Positions 56,012 through 63,128 of a stretch of DNA of 64,000 bases are shown piece by piece. The stretch comes from Flavobacterium tyrosinilyticum (GTDB lineage: Bacteria; Bacteroidota; Bacteroidia; Flavobacteriales; Flavobacteriaceae). The translations under genes were made by a program, and so were the position numbers. Location: the NCBI RefSeq assembly GCF_023656565.1, contig NZ_JAMOKG010000003.1, positions 868,001 to 932,000 on the forward strand, given 5' to 3'. Under the pieces are notes generated by a model. The model was given only the letters and a program-made list of their open reading frames with translations, was not told the DNA's origin and ran no database searches. Within the stretch, counting starts at the first letter, position 1. Every line of letters begins with the position of its first letter.

Positions 56012-56158
56012 GATAGTTTCAAATGTAATTAAACAAAAAAGCTTAAAACCAAGTAATAACACGTGATTTTAAAGCTGTACGTTTTTGCCCCAAGATTTCT
56101 TTTTATGCTTAACGCTTTAGTTTGCCCTTTGTTGCTTTATACCTTTGCCTCTTTGAGC

Positions 56159-56959
56159 CTAAATCCCAAAAAAGCCCTTAGAATTCCTCGTCGTTTCCTC
56201 CGCTACTTTAGCTAAAGTAATTCCTTTAAACTGTGCAATTGTTCCAGCAACATACGGCAGAAAAGCAGGTTCGCAACGGCGTTCGTGGTATTTCTTCAAA
56301 AGGCTGTTCGGGACATTTTTAGGAAGCATAAACGGCGCATCGGTTTCAATCATCATTCGGTCGAGCGGTACGTACTGTAAGACTTCTTTTAAATGACTGA
56401 AACGTTTGGCGTCTGAAATCGCTCCCGTAAAACCCAGATAAAATCCGTTATCGAGATAGGTTTTGGCTTCTTGCAAAGTTCCCGTAAAACAATGCACAAC
56501 GGCTTTTGGCAATTGCGGTAAATAGTCTTTGGTACTATTCATAAACGAACTAAAAGCGCTTCTTTCGTGCAAAAACAAAGGTTTCTGAACCTCGATTGCC
56601 AATTCTAATTGGGCTTTATAACATTCTTCCTGTTTGTTTCGGGGCGAAAAATCACGATCAAAATCGAGTCCGCATTCGCCTACGGAAACTACGTGTTTCA
56701 GTTCTAATAATTTCCTGAGTTTCGAAATACTCTGGGCATCAAAACTCTTCGCATCATGCGGATGTATTCCTGCCGTTGCATACAGCACGCCCGGATACTG
56801 CCTGGCAATCTTAGCAGATTCTTCGCTATTTCGTACGCTGGTGCCCGTGAGTATCATTTGCGATATATCGGTGTCGAGCGCGTCTTGTACGACATCGTCT
56901 ATGTCGTTTTGGAATTGTTTGTTGGTTAAATTAATTCCGATATCTATATATGTTTTCAT
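56159..56959 (-). CDS. tatD: TatD-family metal-dependent nuclease
   Basis: A 266-residue TIM-barrel hydrolase. It begins YIDIGINLTNKQF, the variant opening of E. coli TatD/TATDN1, which lacks the H-x-H of YcfH/YjjV. Later blocks are AGIHPHDAKSF, VSVGECGLDFDRDFS, FLHERSAF, VVHCFTGT and MMIETDAPFM, so the other metal ligands are present. TatD enzymes are 3'-5' exonucleases on DNA or RNA and occur in RNA-repair loci. It is in the same direction as rtcB, with a repeat-rich gap of about 500 bases between them. Confidence 0.88.
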   Translation of the reverse strand: MKTYIDIGINLTNKQFQNDIDDVVQDALDTDISQMILTGTSVRNSEESAKIARQYPGVLYATAGIHPHDAKSFDAQSISKLRKLLELKHVVSVGECGLDFDRDFSPRNKQEECYKAQLELAIEVQKPLFLHERSAFSSFMNSTKDYLPQLPKAVVHCFTGTLQEAKTYLDNGFYLGFTGAISDAKRFSHLKEVLQYVPLDRMMIETDAPFMLPKNVPNSLLKKYHERRCEPAFLPYVAGTIAQFKGITLAKVAEETTRNSKGFFGI

Positions 56960-57473
56960 TCTTTTTGTTTTTTTGCCACTAAGGCACTAAGACACAAAGT
57001 TTTTTTATTCTTTGTGGCGGTTATTATTGTTTTAAGTTCTAAGGTTCTGAGATACTAAGATGCTAAGTTTTTTGTTTTTAATCTCGCAAAGTCGCGGAGC
57101 CGCAAAGTTTTTGTTTCACGCAGATTTTGCAGATTCTGGCAGATTTAAAATGATTTTTAATAAATAATCTGCGAACATCTGCTTAAATCTTTTTAAATCT
57201 GCGTGAAAAAATCTTTAACCACAAAGTTTGTCATTTCGACGGAGGAGAAATCTCACTAGAAACTCCGCACAGAATGTCGCCAATCTTTGTCGAATCCCGC
57301 GTGTGATTTCTCCCTTCGGTCGAAATGACAAACTTTGCGCAGAAAAATTCTTTGCGACCTTCGCGTAATTCTTAGCGCTCTTTGCGGTTAAAATTATCAC
57401 AAAGTGTTAGACGCACTGCAGTGCGCCTCTACACTGAAAACTGAGATCGTGACTGAACACTAAAAACTGAACA
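56960..57473. repeat. Repeat-filled gap between tatD and rtcB
   Basis: Contains CACTAAGACACAAAG, GCAAAGTCGCGGAG and AATCTGCG-type dispersed repeats. At 57230-57329 lies an inverted-repeat element starting GTCATTTCGAC and ending GTCGAAATGAC, copied with few differences at 59079-59179. No gene is seen. Confidence 0.75.
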
Positions 57474-58895
57474 CTAGTCCTCTTTGCTCCCATCATCTGC
57501 CATTCGAACCAGTTTCGGTGTAAACTTGGCAACCACATCTACTAAATCCTGTTGCGCTTCCATAACCTGATTGATATCTTTATAGGCCATTGGAGCTTCG
57601 TCTAGACCCGCACCGATAAGCGTAACACCATGATCTCTCAGGATCGATTTCATTTCAGATTGTGTGATGTTTTTTATGGCCTGAGTTCTGCTCATTTGTC
57701 TTCCTGCTCCATGCGAAGCCGAATTAATGGCGTTCTCCTCGCCTTTTCCTCTCACCAAAAATCCCGGTGCGGTCATACTTCCCGGAATGATTCCCATAAC
57801 GCCTTTTCCGGCTGGAGTTGCTCCTTTTCTATGCACAATCACTTCTTCGCCGTTCCAGATTTCTTTCCAAGCAAAATTATGGTGGTTTTCGACTTTGGCT
57901 AAAATCGTCGCACCCAAAGCGCGTTCCATTTTGTTATGGATAATCTCGTGACAAGCCGAAGCGTAATCTCCCGCCAAATTCATCGCCAGCCAATATTCTT
58001 GTCCTAATTGCGAATTCATATCTAAATACGCTAAGTTTTTTGCCACTTCTGGAAGTTTACATTCGTCTTTGGCGATTCTAGTATAATGTCCCGCAATTGT
58101 GGCTCCCATTCCACGTGAACCGGAATGCGTTAACAAAGCGACGTATTTTCCTTTTGGGATATTCAAAACCGCATCGTTTTGTGCAAATTCCATGATTCCG
58201 AATTCAACAAAGTGATTTCCACCACCCGAAGATCCTAATTGTGACCAAGCTTTATCTTTCAAATTCTTCACAAACGGATTCATATTGAAAGTTTCATTCT
58301 CCAAAACCGCATGATCTGATTTGTACTGACCGTGAAATCCGTGACCTGCTCCAAAAATAGAATTGGCAATTAATTCTTTTTTGAACTTGGCTTCGTTTTC
58401 AAAGTAAAAATCTTCTGGAATATCATAAACCGATAACGCCATTCTACACCCAATATCGACACCAACACCATACGGAATAATGGCATTTTTTGTGGCTAGA
58501 ACCCCGCCAATCGGTAATCCGTAACCTTGATGCGCGTCTGGCATTAAAGCTCCGGCAACCGTCACAGGCAGTTTCATGGCAACTTCCATTTGTTTTCTGG
58601 CTCCGTCTTCGATATGATCTAATCCGTAAGCTGAATACGCATTCGGATTTTCGTTTAAAGCAATGAAATCTTCTGGTTTTTCATTCGATTTCTCGATTAA
58701 AGCAACAGCCAGTTTGCTGAAGATTTTATCGTCTATATAATTCTCCGGAGTTTCTAAGACGTTTTTGAAATTTGCAATCATTTCGTCTCTTGTGAATCCG
58801 TTTCTTTTGCTGTTTATTTTTAAGGCAATCCCTATTATTTTTCCTTCTGGGAATCCTAATTCTAATATATCTGTACCGTTTATTTGTGTTTTCAT
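57474..58895 (-). CDS. rtcB: RNA 3'-phosphate/5'-hydroxyl ligase RtcB
   Basis: A 473-residue GTP- and Mn-dependent ligase. Conserved blocks in order are MPDAHQGYGLPIGGVLA, GVDIGCRMALS (metal Cys), SGGGNHFVEFG (metal His), LTHSGSRGMG, VIHRKGATPAGKG, GSMTAPGFLVRGKG and NSASHGAGRQMSRT (the His that becomes guanylylated). It seals tRNA halves left by endonucleases that leave cyclic or 3'-phosphate ends. A start at 58970 would put operator site 2 and the -7 box inside the coding region, so I use 58895 (MKTQINGTD). Archease is not seen in the window. Confidence 0.93.
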   Translation of the reverse strand: MKTQINGTDILELGFPEGKIIGIALKINSKRNGFTRDEMIANFKNVLETPENYIDDKIFSKLAVALIEKSNEKPEDFIALNENPNAYSAYGLDHIEDGARKQMEVAMKLPVTVAGALMPDAHQGYGLPIGGVLATKNAIIPYGVGVDIGCRMALSVYDIPEDFYFENEAKFKKELIANSIFGAGHGFHGQYKSDHAVLENETFNMNPFVKNLKDKAWSQLGSSGGGNHFVEFGIMEFAQNDAVLNIPKGKYVALLTHSGSRGMGATIAGHYTRIAKDECKLPEVAKNLAYLDMNSQLGQEYWLAMNLAGDYASACHEIIHNKMERALGATILAKVENHHNFAWKEIWNGEEVIVHRKGATPAGKGVMGIIPGSMTAPGFLVRGKGEENAINSASHGAGRQMSRTQAIKNITQSEMKSILRDHGVTLIGAGLDEAPMAYKDINQVMEAQQDLVDVVAKFTPKLVRMADDGSKED

Positions 58896-58917
58896 TTGTG
58901 TTTCTATTTTGATAGTA

Positions 58918-58954
58918 CAAAGGTTAATTGCTACTGCGCAATTATTTTGCGTAG
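58918..58954 (-). promoter_or_regulatory. Promoter and operator site 2, upstream of rtcB
   Basis: The operator CTGCGCA-ATTATTT-TGCGTAG lies at 58934-58954. On the minus strand AACCTTTG (58925-58918) follows 8 bases later, and the rtcB ATG is 22 bases beyond. The -7 box departs from TAnnTTTG at its first base, as expected for a promoter that needs an activator. Confidence 0.7.
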
Positions 58955-58970
58955 ATACATTTAATTCCAA

Positions 58971-59415
58971 GTTTTTTTTGCTCTACGAAGAGATAGTTCT
59001 CGCAAAGTCGCAGAGTCGCAAAGGTTTTTCTTTTTTAAGCCACAGATTATGAGGATTAAAATGATTTTCTCTTTTTTTGTCATTTCGACGTAAGGAGAAA
59101 TCACACTAGAAACTCCGCACAGAACGTCTCCAATCTTTGTCGAATCTCGCGTGTGATTTCTCCCTTCGGTCGAAATGACAAATTGTGTGGTTACTGTAAC
59201 CTCAAAAATTTTTTCCTGCTCCCGATAGCTATCGGGATTGCAGATTCTGTAGATTTATAATAATCTTTTTAATCCTCATAATCTGTGGCAAAAAAAACTC
59301 CGCGACTTCGCGTCTTTGCGAGATTAAATTTACCAATCTTTGCGGAGACGCACAGCAGTGCGCCTCTACAAAAACCTTTGTCACTTTGTTACTTTGTTAC
59401 TTTGTTACTTTGCCA
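58971..59415. repeat. Repeat-filled gap upstream of rtcB
   Basis: Holds the second copy of the GTCATTTCGAC...GTCGAAATGAC inverted-repeat element (59079-59179), the palindrome CCCGATAGCTATCGGG (59221-59236, also inside tRNA-like element 2) and CTTTGTTACTTTG-type tandem repeats. No gene is seen. Confidence 0.75.
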
Positions 59416-61656
59416 CTAATCTACCAACAACTGTGTAACAACCGCTGGATTCATGGCCCATTGCGCTGTGTAAACCTCATCGGCAATTTCATTTTCGGTG
59501 ATGGTCAAACCTTGAGCTTCCGCTTTAAGCTGTAACAAACTACCAATATTCAATTTGCTGTTTAGTTTTGACAATAACGCCTGAACGCCTTTGAAATCCA
59601 ATCCACCTACGACCTGACCTCCGAAAGTCATCTCTAACCAAACGATTTCTCTTTTGGCTACATCCAACACTCCAAAAACCAAACCTTTGGCAACATTTTG
59701 CGTCACACGAACCTGATGATCTACACACGACGGATCGTATGCTACACCAGTTTTCTCCGAAATTTTCATCGGGTGTTTGCTGCTCATCCAACCTACAACT
59801 AAATTTGGCGTAATACTTCCGTTGCTGTACGCGTTGCAAGTAAAAGTTACAAATTTCGCTTTGGCTTTCGCCAATTCGTCGATATTAATGTTGATATATT
59901 CGGCTGTTCCAATTTTATTTGGAATGCTTCGGATATCTCCACTATGCTGACAACCTGTTGTGGTTAATCGGCTGAAAGAACAAATATCGGCTTTATCTTC
60001 ATAAGCGATATGACAGCTCAAATCCATATCTAAATGCTGTGCTGGCAAATCTTTACCCCATTGCATGAACAATCGCACTTCGTTTCCTTCAATTGGGAAA
60101 CGTGTTCCCATTAAAGCAACTGGCAAATCCTGAACCGTTTCGCTTCGATCTCCTATAGAAACCGGAATGTTAAACAATTGCGGATCGATATAGATGGTTT
60201 TGTTGGTATTCGCAATTTTTGCAAATCGTTTTTTCATAGCCAAAAGACACAATTCTTCGATTTGGTTTTTCATTGCTTCCAACTGAAAATCTTCGTACAA
60301 TTTCAACAAACCGTTAGGTTCAATTCGTTTGTTTGTTCCTCCCAAAGGTTTCACACTTCTCTGCATGTTTTTATCAAAATAATTTTGAGCATACATGTTT
60401 AAAGTAAACACCAATCGAGCTGGAACTTTATCGATGATTTCTTCAAAATGGGCAATCGTTTCCTCTGCTCCAAACCATAGCATGTTCGAAAATAACGAAC
60501 GTGCAAACAATCCTGGACGCTGTTTCAATAAAGCAAATGTTTTATCGGCATCAAATTTTAATCTTGATGAATCTACTTTGCTTTGCCAAACATCGTACAC
60601 TTGGTTGTAGAATACATCCATTAAAAAGTTCAATTTCTCAAACCCTTTTCTTTTGCTGTATTCTGCCAAACGCAAAGCTCGGATAAAACGAACCCACATT
60701 CCTCTTTTTGGATGCATGGTTTCGCACATAGCTTCAACGTCCATGCTCATATTATTCAACCAATTTGCCACCATTAAACATTCTTTTCGAGAATATTTTA
60801 GTTTCAAATCTTTTTGAGATGCAATTCTTGCCTGAACGCTTGTATCTAAAACATTATGGAAATGCTGTGCATTTTTTGATGTTCTTTTGATAATCGTTTT
60901 TGGCTCAATAATTTGGAGCATTCCTGTGTTTTTATACCACAAGTATCGTAAAATATCTGTTGGTGTTTTTAGAAACTGAGACGCTTCCTCTTCTTTACCA
61001 TTTTCAATCAAAAGATCAATCACCAGCATTAAAGTTTCCTTCATTGCCACTTCTGTTTTTGGCAAAGGCAAATACTGCATCGCCATTTTTAAACTATCTA
61101 CCTGAGTAGCGTCTAAAGCGGTTTTAGATTGTAATAATGATATATAGAAATCATTCAAATCTTTTTCTGTCCATAATTCAAGCATTTTCAATTTGCTTCC
61201 TTGACCGATATTTTCCAGTTTTCCAAATTCAAACGGAGTTCCGCAGAACGGACAACCGTTGTATCTTTCTAATGGAAAAGTATTATCAGGGATAATATGT
61301 CCACATTGTAAAGTCGTTCCGTTTTTTGTTTTAAAAACGTTTCCAAAATACGTGATAATATGATCTATAACAGATTCATTAGTTGGAACATTCCATTCTT
61401 TCACCAATGGCGTCCAGTTTTTATCTGTTCCTAGCACTTCTCTTAAAACTTCTAAAACCTCGATTTTATATTTTGGGTTTACGTTGTTTAAAGCATGAAG
61501 CAATGATTCAGAAAATGTAAATCCAAGTTTTGAAACATTGGCTAACAAAACTGATGTTGTTCCTGATAAATTTTTAATATCATTCGTAATCATTTCTGAT
61601 GGAATGAAAATTGCATTTTGACGTAAACTGATTTTTAATAATTCTTTTGTTTTCAT
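59416..61656 (-). CDS. RING-like zinc finger and TerD-domain fusion protein
   Basis: A 746-residue protein. An N-terminal helical region is followed by a RING/treble-clef-like finger (LQCGHIIP near residue 117 and GCPFCGTP near 134-137). Helical repeats run through 150-480, and a TerD-like beta domain near 540-650 contains DMDLSCHIAYEDKADIC, GCQHSGDI and KAKFVTFTCNAYS, the calcium-site pattern of TerD. The C-terminal 80 residues are helical. It resembles, from memory, proteins annotated as MXAN_6230/SCO0854-family RING proteins. TerD proteins belong to membrane-linked stress and phage-resistance systems. It is preceded by a leader carrying tRNA-Lys, an orphan tRNA half and a repeated motif. 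Confidence 0.75.
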   Translation of the reverse strand: MKTKELLKISLRQNAIFIPSEMITNDIKNLSGTTSVLLANVSKLGFTFSESLLHALNNVNPKYKIEVLEVLREVLGTDKNWTPLVKEWNVPTNESVIDHIITYFGNVFKTKNGTTLQCGHIIPDNTFPLERYNGCPFCGTPFEFGKLENIGQGSKLKMLELWTEKDLNDFYISLLQSKTALDATQVDSLKMAMQYLPLPKTEVAMKETLMLVIDLLIENGKEEEASQFLKTPTDILRYLWYKNTGMLQIIEPKTIIKRTSKNAQHFHNVLDTSVQARIASQKDLKLKYSRKECLMVANWLNNMSMDVEAMCETMHPKRGMWVRFIRALRLAEYSKRKGFEKLNFLMDVFYNQVYDVWQSKVDSSRLKFDADKTFALLKQRPGLFARSLFSNMLWFGAEETIAHFEEIIDKVPARLVFTLNMYAQNYFDKNMQRSVKPLGGTNKRIEPNGLLKLYEDFQLEAMKNQIEELCLLAMKKRFAKIANTNKTIYIDPQLFNIPVSIGDRSETVQDLPVALMGTRFPIEGNEVRLFMQWGKDLPAQHLDMDLSCHIAYEDKADICSFSRLTTTGCQHSGDIRSIPNKIGTAEYININIDELAKAKAKFVTFTCNAYSNGSITPNLVVGWMSSKHPMKISEKTGVAYDPSCVDHQVRVTQNVAKGLVFGVLDVAKREIVWLEMTFGGQVVGGLDFKGVQALLSKLNSKLNIGSLLQLKAEAQGLTITENEIADEVYTAQWAMNPAVVTQLLVD

Positions 61657-61834
61657 TTTTTTAATTTTTAAAATTTAGATAATTGCGTTTCTGAGTTCTA
61701 CCTAAAAGATTTTTGAAGTAAGAAACACTTGACCTGAAATTGGAGTGTAATGAATTAGCTGATTCAAATTGGTTTGTGGGTTTCCCCGAGAAGTAAGCTA
61801 ATTTTGACCCTCTTTTTTTTAATGATGATTTTAA

Positions 61835-61875
61835 AACTATGTTCGGATTCGAACCGAAAGTAGCCGTGTTCTGAA
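61835..61875 (-). ncRNA. Orphan tRNA 3' half
   Basis: From the anticodon loop on: AGAA, stem strand CACGG, CTACT, T arm TTCGG-TTCGAAT-CCGAA (perfect) and acceptor strand CATAGTT. A matching 5' half (acceptor AACTATG, D arm, CCGTG) is not found upstream; instead a GGTCAA-N7-TTACTTC copy occupies that place. It could be a decayed tRNA or one half of a split tRNA. Confidence 0.55.
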
Positions 61876-61900
61876 GTAAGTTTTAATTGACCATTAATTG

Positions 61901-62018
61901 TGGAGCAGGTGGGATTCGAACCCACGACCCGGACATTAAAAGTGTAAGAAGTAAATTTTGATTGACCTTTGATGGATAATTTCAAAACTACCTGCTCTAA
62001 CCGCTGAGCTACTGCCCC
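61901..62018 (-). tRNA. tRNA-Lys (TTT) interrupted by a 45-nt intron in the anticodon stem
   Basis: The 5' exon (62018-61991) holds acceptor GGGGCAG, TA, D arm GCTC-AGCGGTTA-GAGC, A and GG (positions 27-28). The 45-nt insert is 61990-61946. The 3' exon (61945-61901) holds ACA, loop CTTTTAA, TGTCC, GGGTC, T arm GTGGG-TTCGAAT-CCCAC, CTGCTCC and A. When the insert is removed, GGACA pairs perfectly with TGTCC, the loop is the canonical Lys loop, and the tRNA is exactly 73 nt. The insert has no room for a group I intron and carries one GGTCAA-N7-TTACTTC motif. RtcB and an RNA ligase are encoded nearby. Confidence 0.85.
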
Positions 62019-62162
62019 AATTATGATTATAAAATAAAAAGGTAATGGTATAAGTGGTACATTGGAAAGTGTTTTCGAAGTAACTCAAACTTGACCTGTT
62101 TTATTCTTTTTTTATTTCTATGAACGTTTGTTTTTATTTCTTGAACAAAGATTTCAAAACTA

Positions 62163-62183
62163 GTACGCAGTTATTTTGCGTAG
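62163..62183. promoter_or_regulatory. Operator site 3, upstream of the tRNA-Lys/RING-TerD unit
   Basis: GTACGCA-GTTATTT-TGCGTAG. On the minus strand AATCTTTG follows 9 bases after the arm, the same spacing as at sites 1 and 4, and the next 30 bases closely match those after site 1. Confidence 0.7.
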
Positions 62184-62250
62184 TTAAATCTTTGTTCAAT
62201 TTTTCAGAAATACTATTTGTTTTATTTCCTGAGCAAAGATTTCAAAACTA

Positions 62251-62293
62251 CTACGCAATTATTTTGCGCAGTAAAAAAAGAATTTTAAATTTG
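62251..62293. promoter_or_regulatory. Operator site 4 with divergent promoters
   Basis: CTACGCA-ATTATTT-TGCGCAG at 62251-62271. Toward the minus strand AATCTTTG follows after 9 bases. Toward the plus strand TAAATTTG (62286-62293) follows after 14 bases, 13 bases before the HD gene. One site can thus serve both directions. Confidence 0.7.
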
Positions 62294-62306
62294 AGTAAAA
62301 AACAGC

Positions 62307-62921
62307 ATGAATTTAGAGAAAATATATTCTGATTTACTTTTGGACATTGGCTTTTCAGCAAATGAAGTTCAGCAAAACTGGTTGAATTTAGAAAAGGCAT
62401 ATTCCAAAAAATCAAGGCATTACCATAATCTTACCCATTTAAAAGAAATGATTGCCAGTTTTGAAATTTATAAAGACAAACTTCAAAATCCAGATGAAAT
62501 ATTATTTTCAATCTTTTATCATGATTTTGTGTATTCGGCTTCTAAAAAAGATAACGAACTCAAAAGTGCGGAATATGCTTTGGCCATTTTACCTGAAAAT
62601 ATCAATATAAATAAACAATTGGTCTTTGATGCGATTTGTGCAACACAACAACATCAATACAATGCCATCGAAGATATCAATTGGTTAATCGATTTTGATT
62701 TGAAAATCCTTGCTAAAGATTGGGACAATTATAAAATCTACTTCGAACAGATTAGAAAAGAATATCGCATTTATCCTGATTTTCTATACAAACCCGGACG
62801 TGCCAAAGCGTTGAAGCATTTTCTGGAAAACGAATTTATTTTTCAGACCGAGGAATTTAGGAATTTATATGAGGGAAAAGCTCGGGCTAATATTGAGAAA
62901 GAAATAAAGTTATTAAGCTAA
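62307..62921 (+). CDS. HD-superfamily metal-dependent phosphohydrolase
   Basis: A 204-residue protein. RHYHNLTHLKEM (His pair) and FSIFYHDFVYS (HD) give the metal site seen in the COG4339-type predicted HD phosphohydrolases, with a further conserved Asp in DFDLKILA. Such enzymes can remove phosphates from nucleotides or RNA ends, which would suit preparation of 2',3'-cyclic or 3'-phosphate ends, but the substrate is unknown. It is divergent from the tRNA-Lys/RING-TerD unit and shares operator site 4. Confidence 0.82.
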   Translation: MNLEKIYSDLLLDIGFSANEVQQNWLNLEKAYSKKSRHYHNLTHLKEMIASFEIYKDKLQNPDEILFSIFYHDFVYSASKKDNELKSAEYALAILPENININKQLVFDAICATQQHQYNAIEDINWLIDFDLKILAKDWDNYKIYFEQIRKEYRIYPDFLYKPGRAKALKHFLENEFIFQTEEFRNLYEGKARANIEKEIKLLS

Positions 62922-63128
62922 AAATTGAATCTCGCAAAGTCGCAAAGTCGCAAAGTTTTTTTGTTTCACGCAGATTTTACAGATTTGAGCAGATCTAAAA
63001 AGATTTTATTTTTAAAATAATCTGCTGAATCTGCCTAAATCATTTTTAATCTGCGTGAAACAAATCTTAATAATCATTGAATTAAAAAACTTTGCGCCTT
63101 CGCGCCTTTGTGGCAAAACAACACAAAA
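62922..63128. repeat. Dispersed repeat between HD and WYL genes
   Basis: Inverted vocabulary: TTTCACGCAGATTTTACAG at the left against TTTAATCTGCGTGAAACAAA at the right, plus CGCAAAGTCGCAAAG and CTTTGCGCCTTCGCG. It forms a long imperfect hairpin. No gene is seen. Confidence 0.7.

Larger units (their letters stand above)
61715..62096 (-). repeat. Five copies of GGTCAA-N7-TTACTTC in the leader
   Basis: Exact copies on the minus strand at 62096-62077, 61967-61948, 61892-61873, 61809-61790 and 61734-61715, always with a 7-nt spacer of differing sequence. Start-to-start distances are 129, 75, 83 and 75. The second copy lies inside the tRNA-Lys intron, ending 2 nt before its 3' end. The third abuts the orphan tRNA 3' half. 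The others lie in apparently non-coding leader. Confidence 0.85.

Noticed and set aside
58896-58970. Start of RtcB at 58970
   Set aside because: The extra 25 residues would overlap the operator and -7 box of its own promoter and have no RtcB counterpart.
59416-61656. Calling the 746-residue protein a Ro60/TROVE protein because it is near rtcB
   Set aside because: I see a RING-like finger and a TerD-like region but no TROVE/vWA signature with a MIDAS motif.
61764-61985. 73-codon minus-strand frame with VRVVGSNPTCSTIN
   Set aside because: It is a translation of the tRNA-Lys exon, its intron and the orphan tRNA half, a common artefact at tRNA genes.
61901-62018. Reading the interrupted tRNA-Lys as a group I intron-containing tRNA
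   Set aside because: The 45-nt insert is far too short for a group I core and lies in the stem, not in the anticodon loop.
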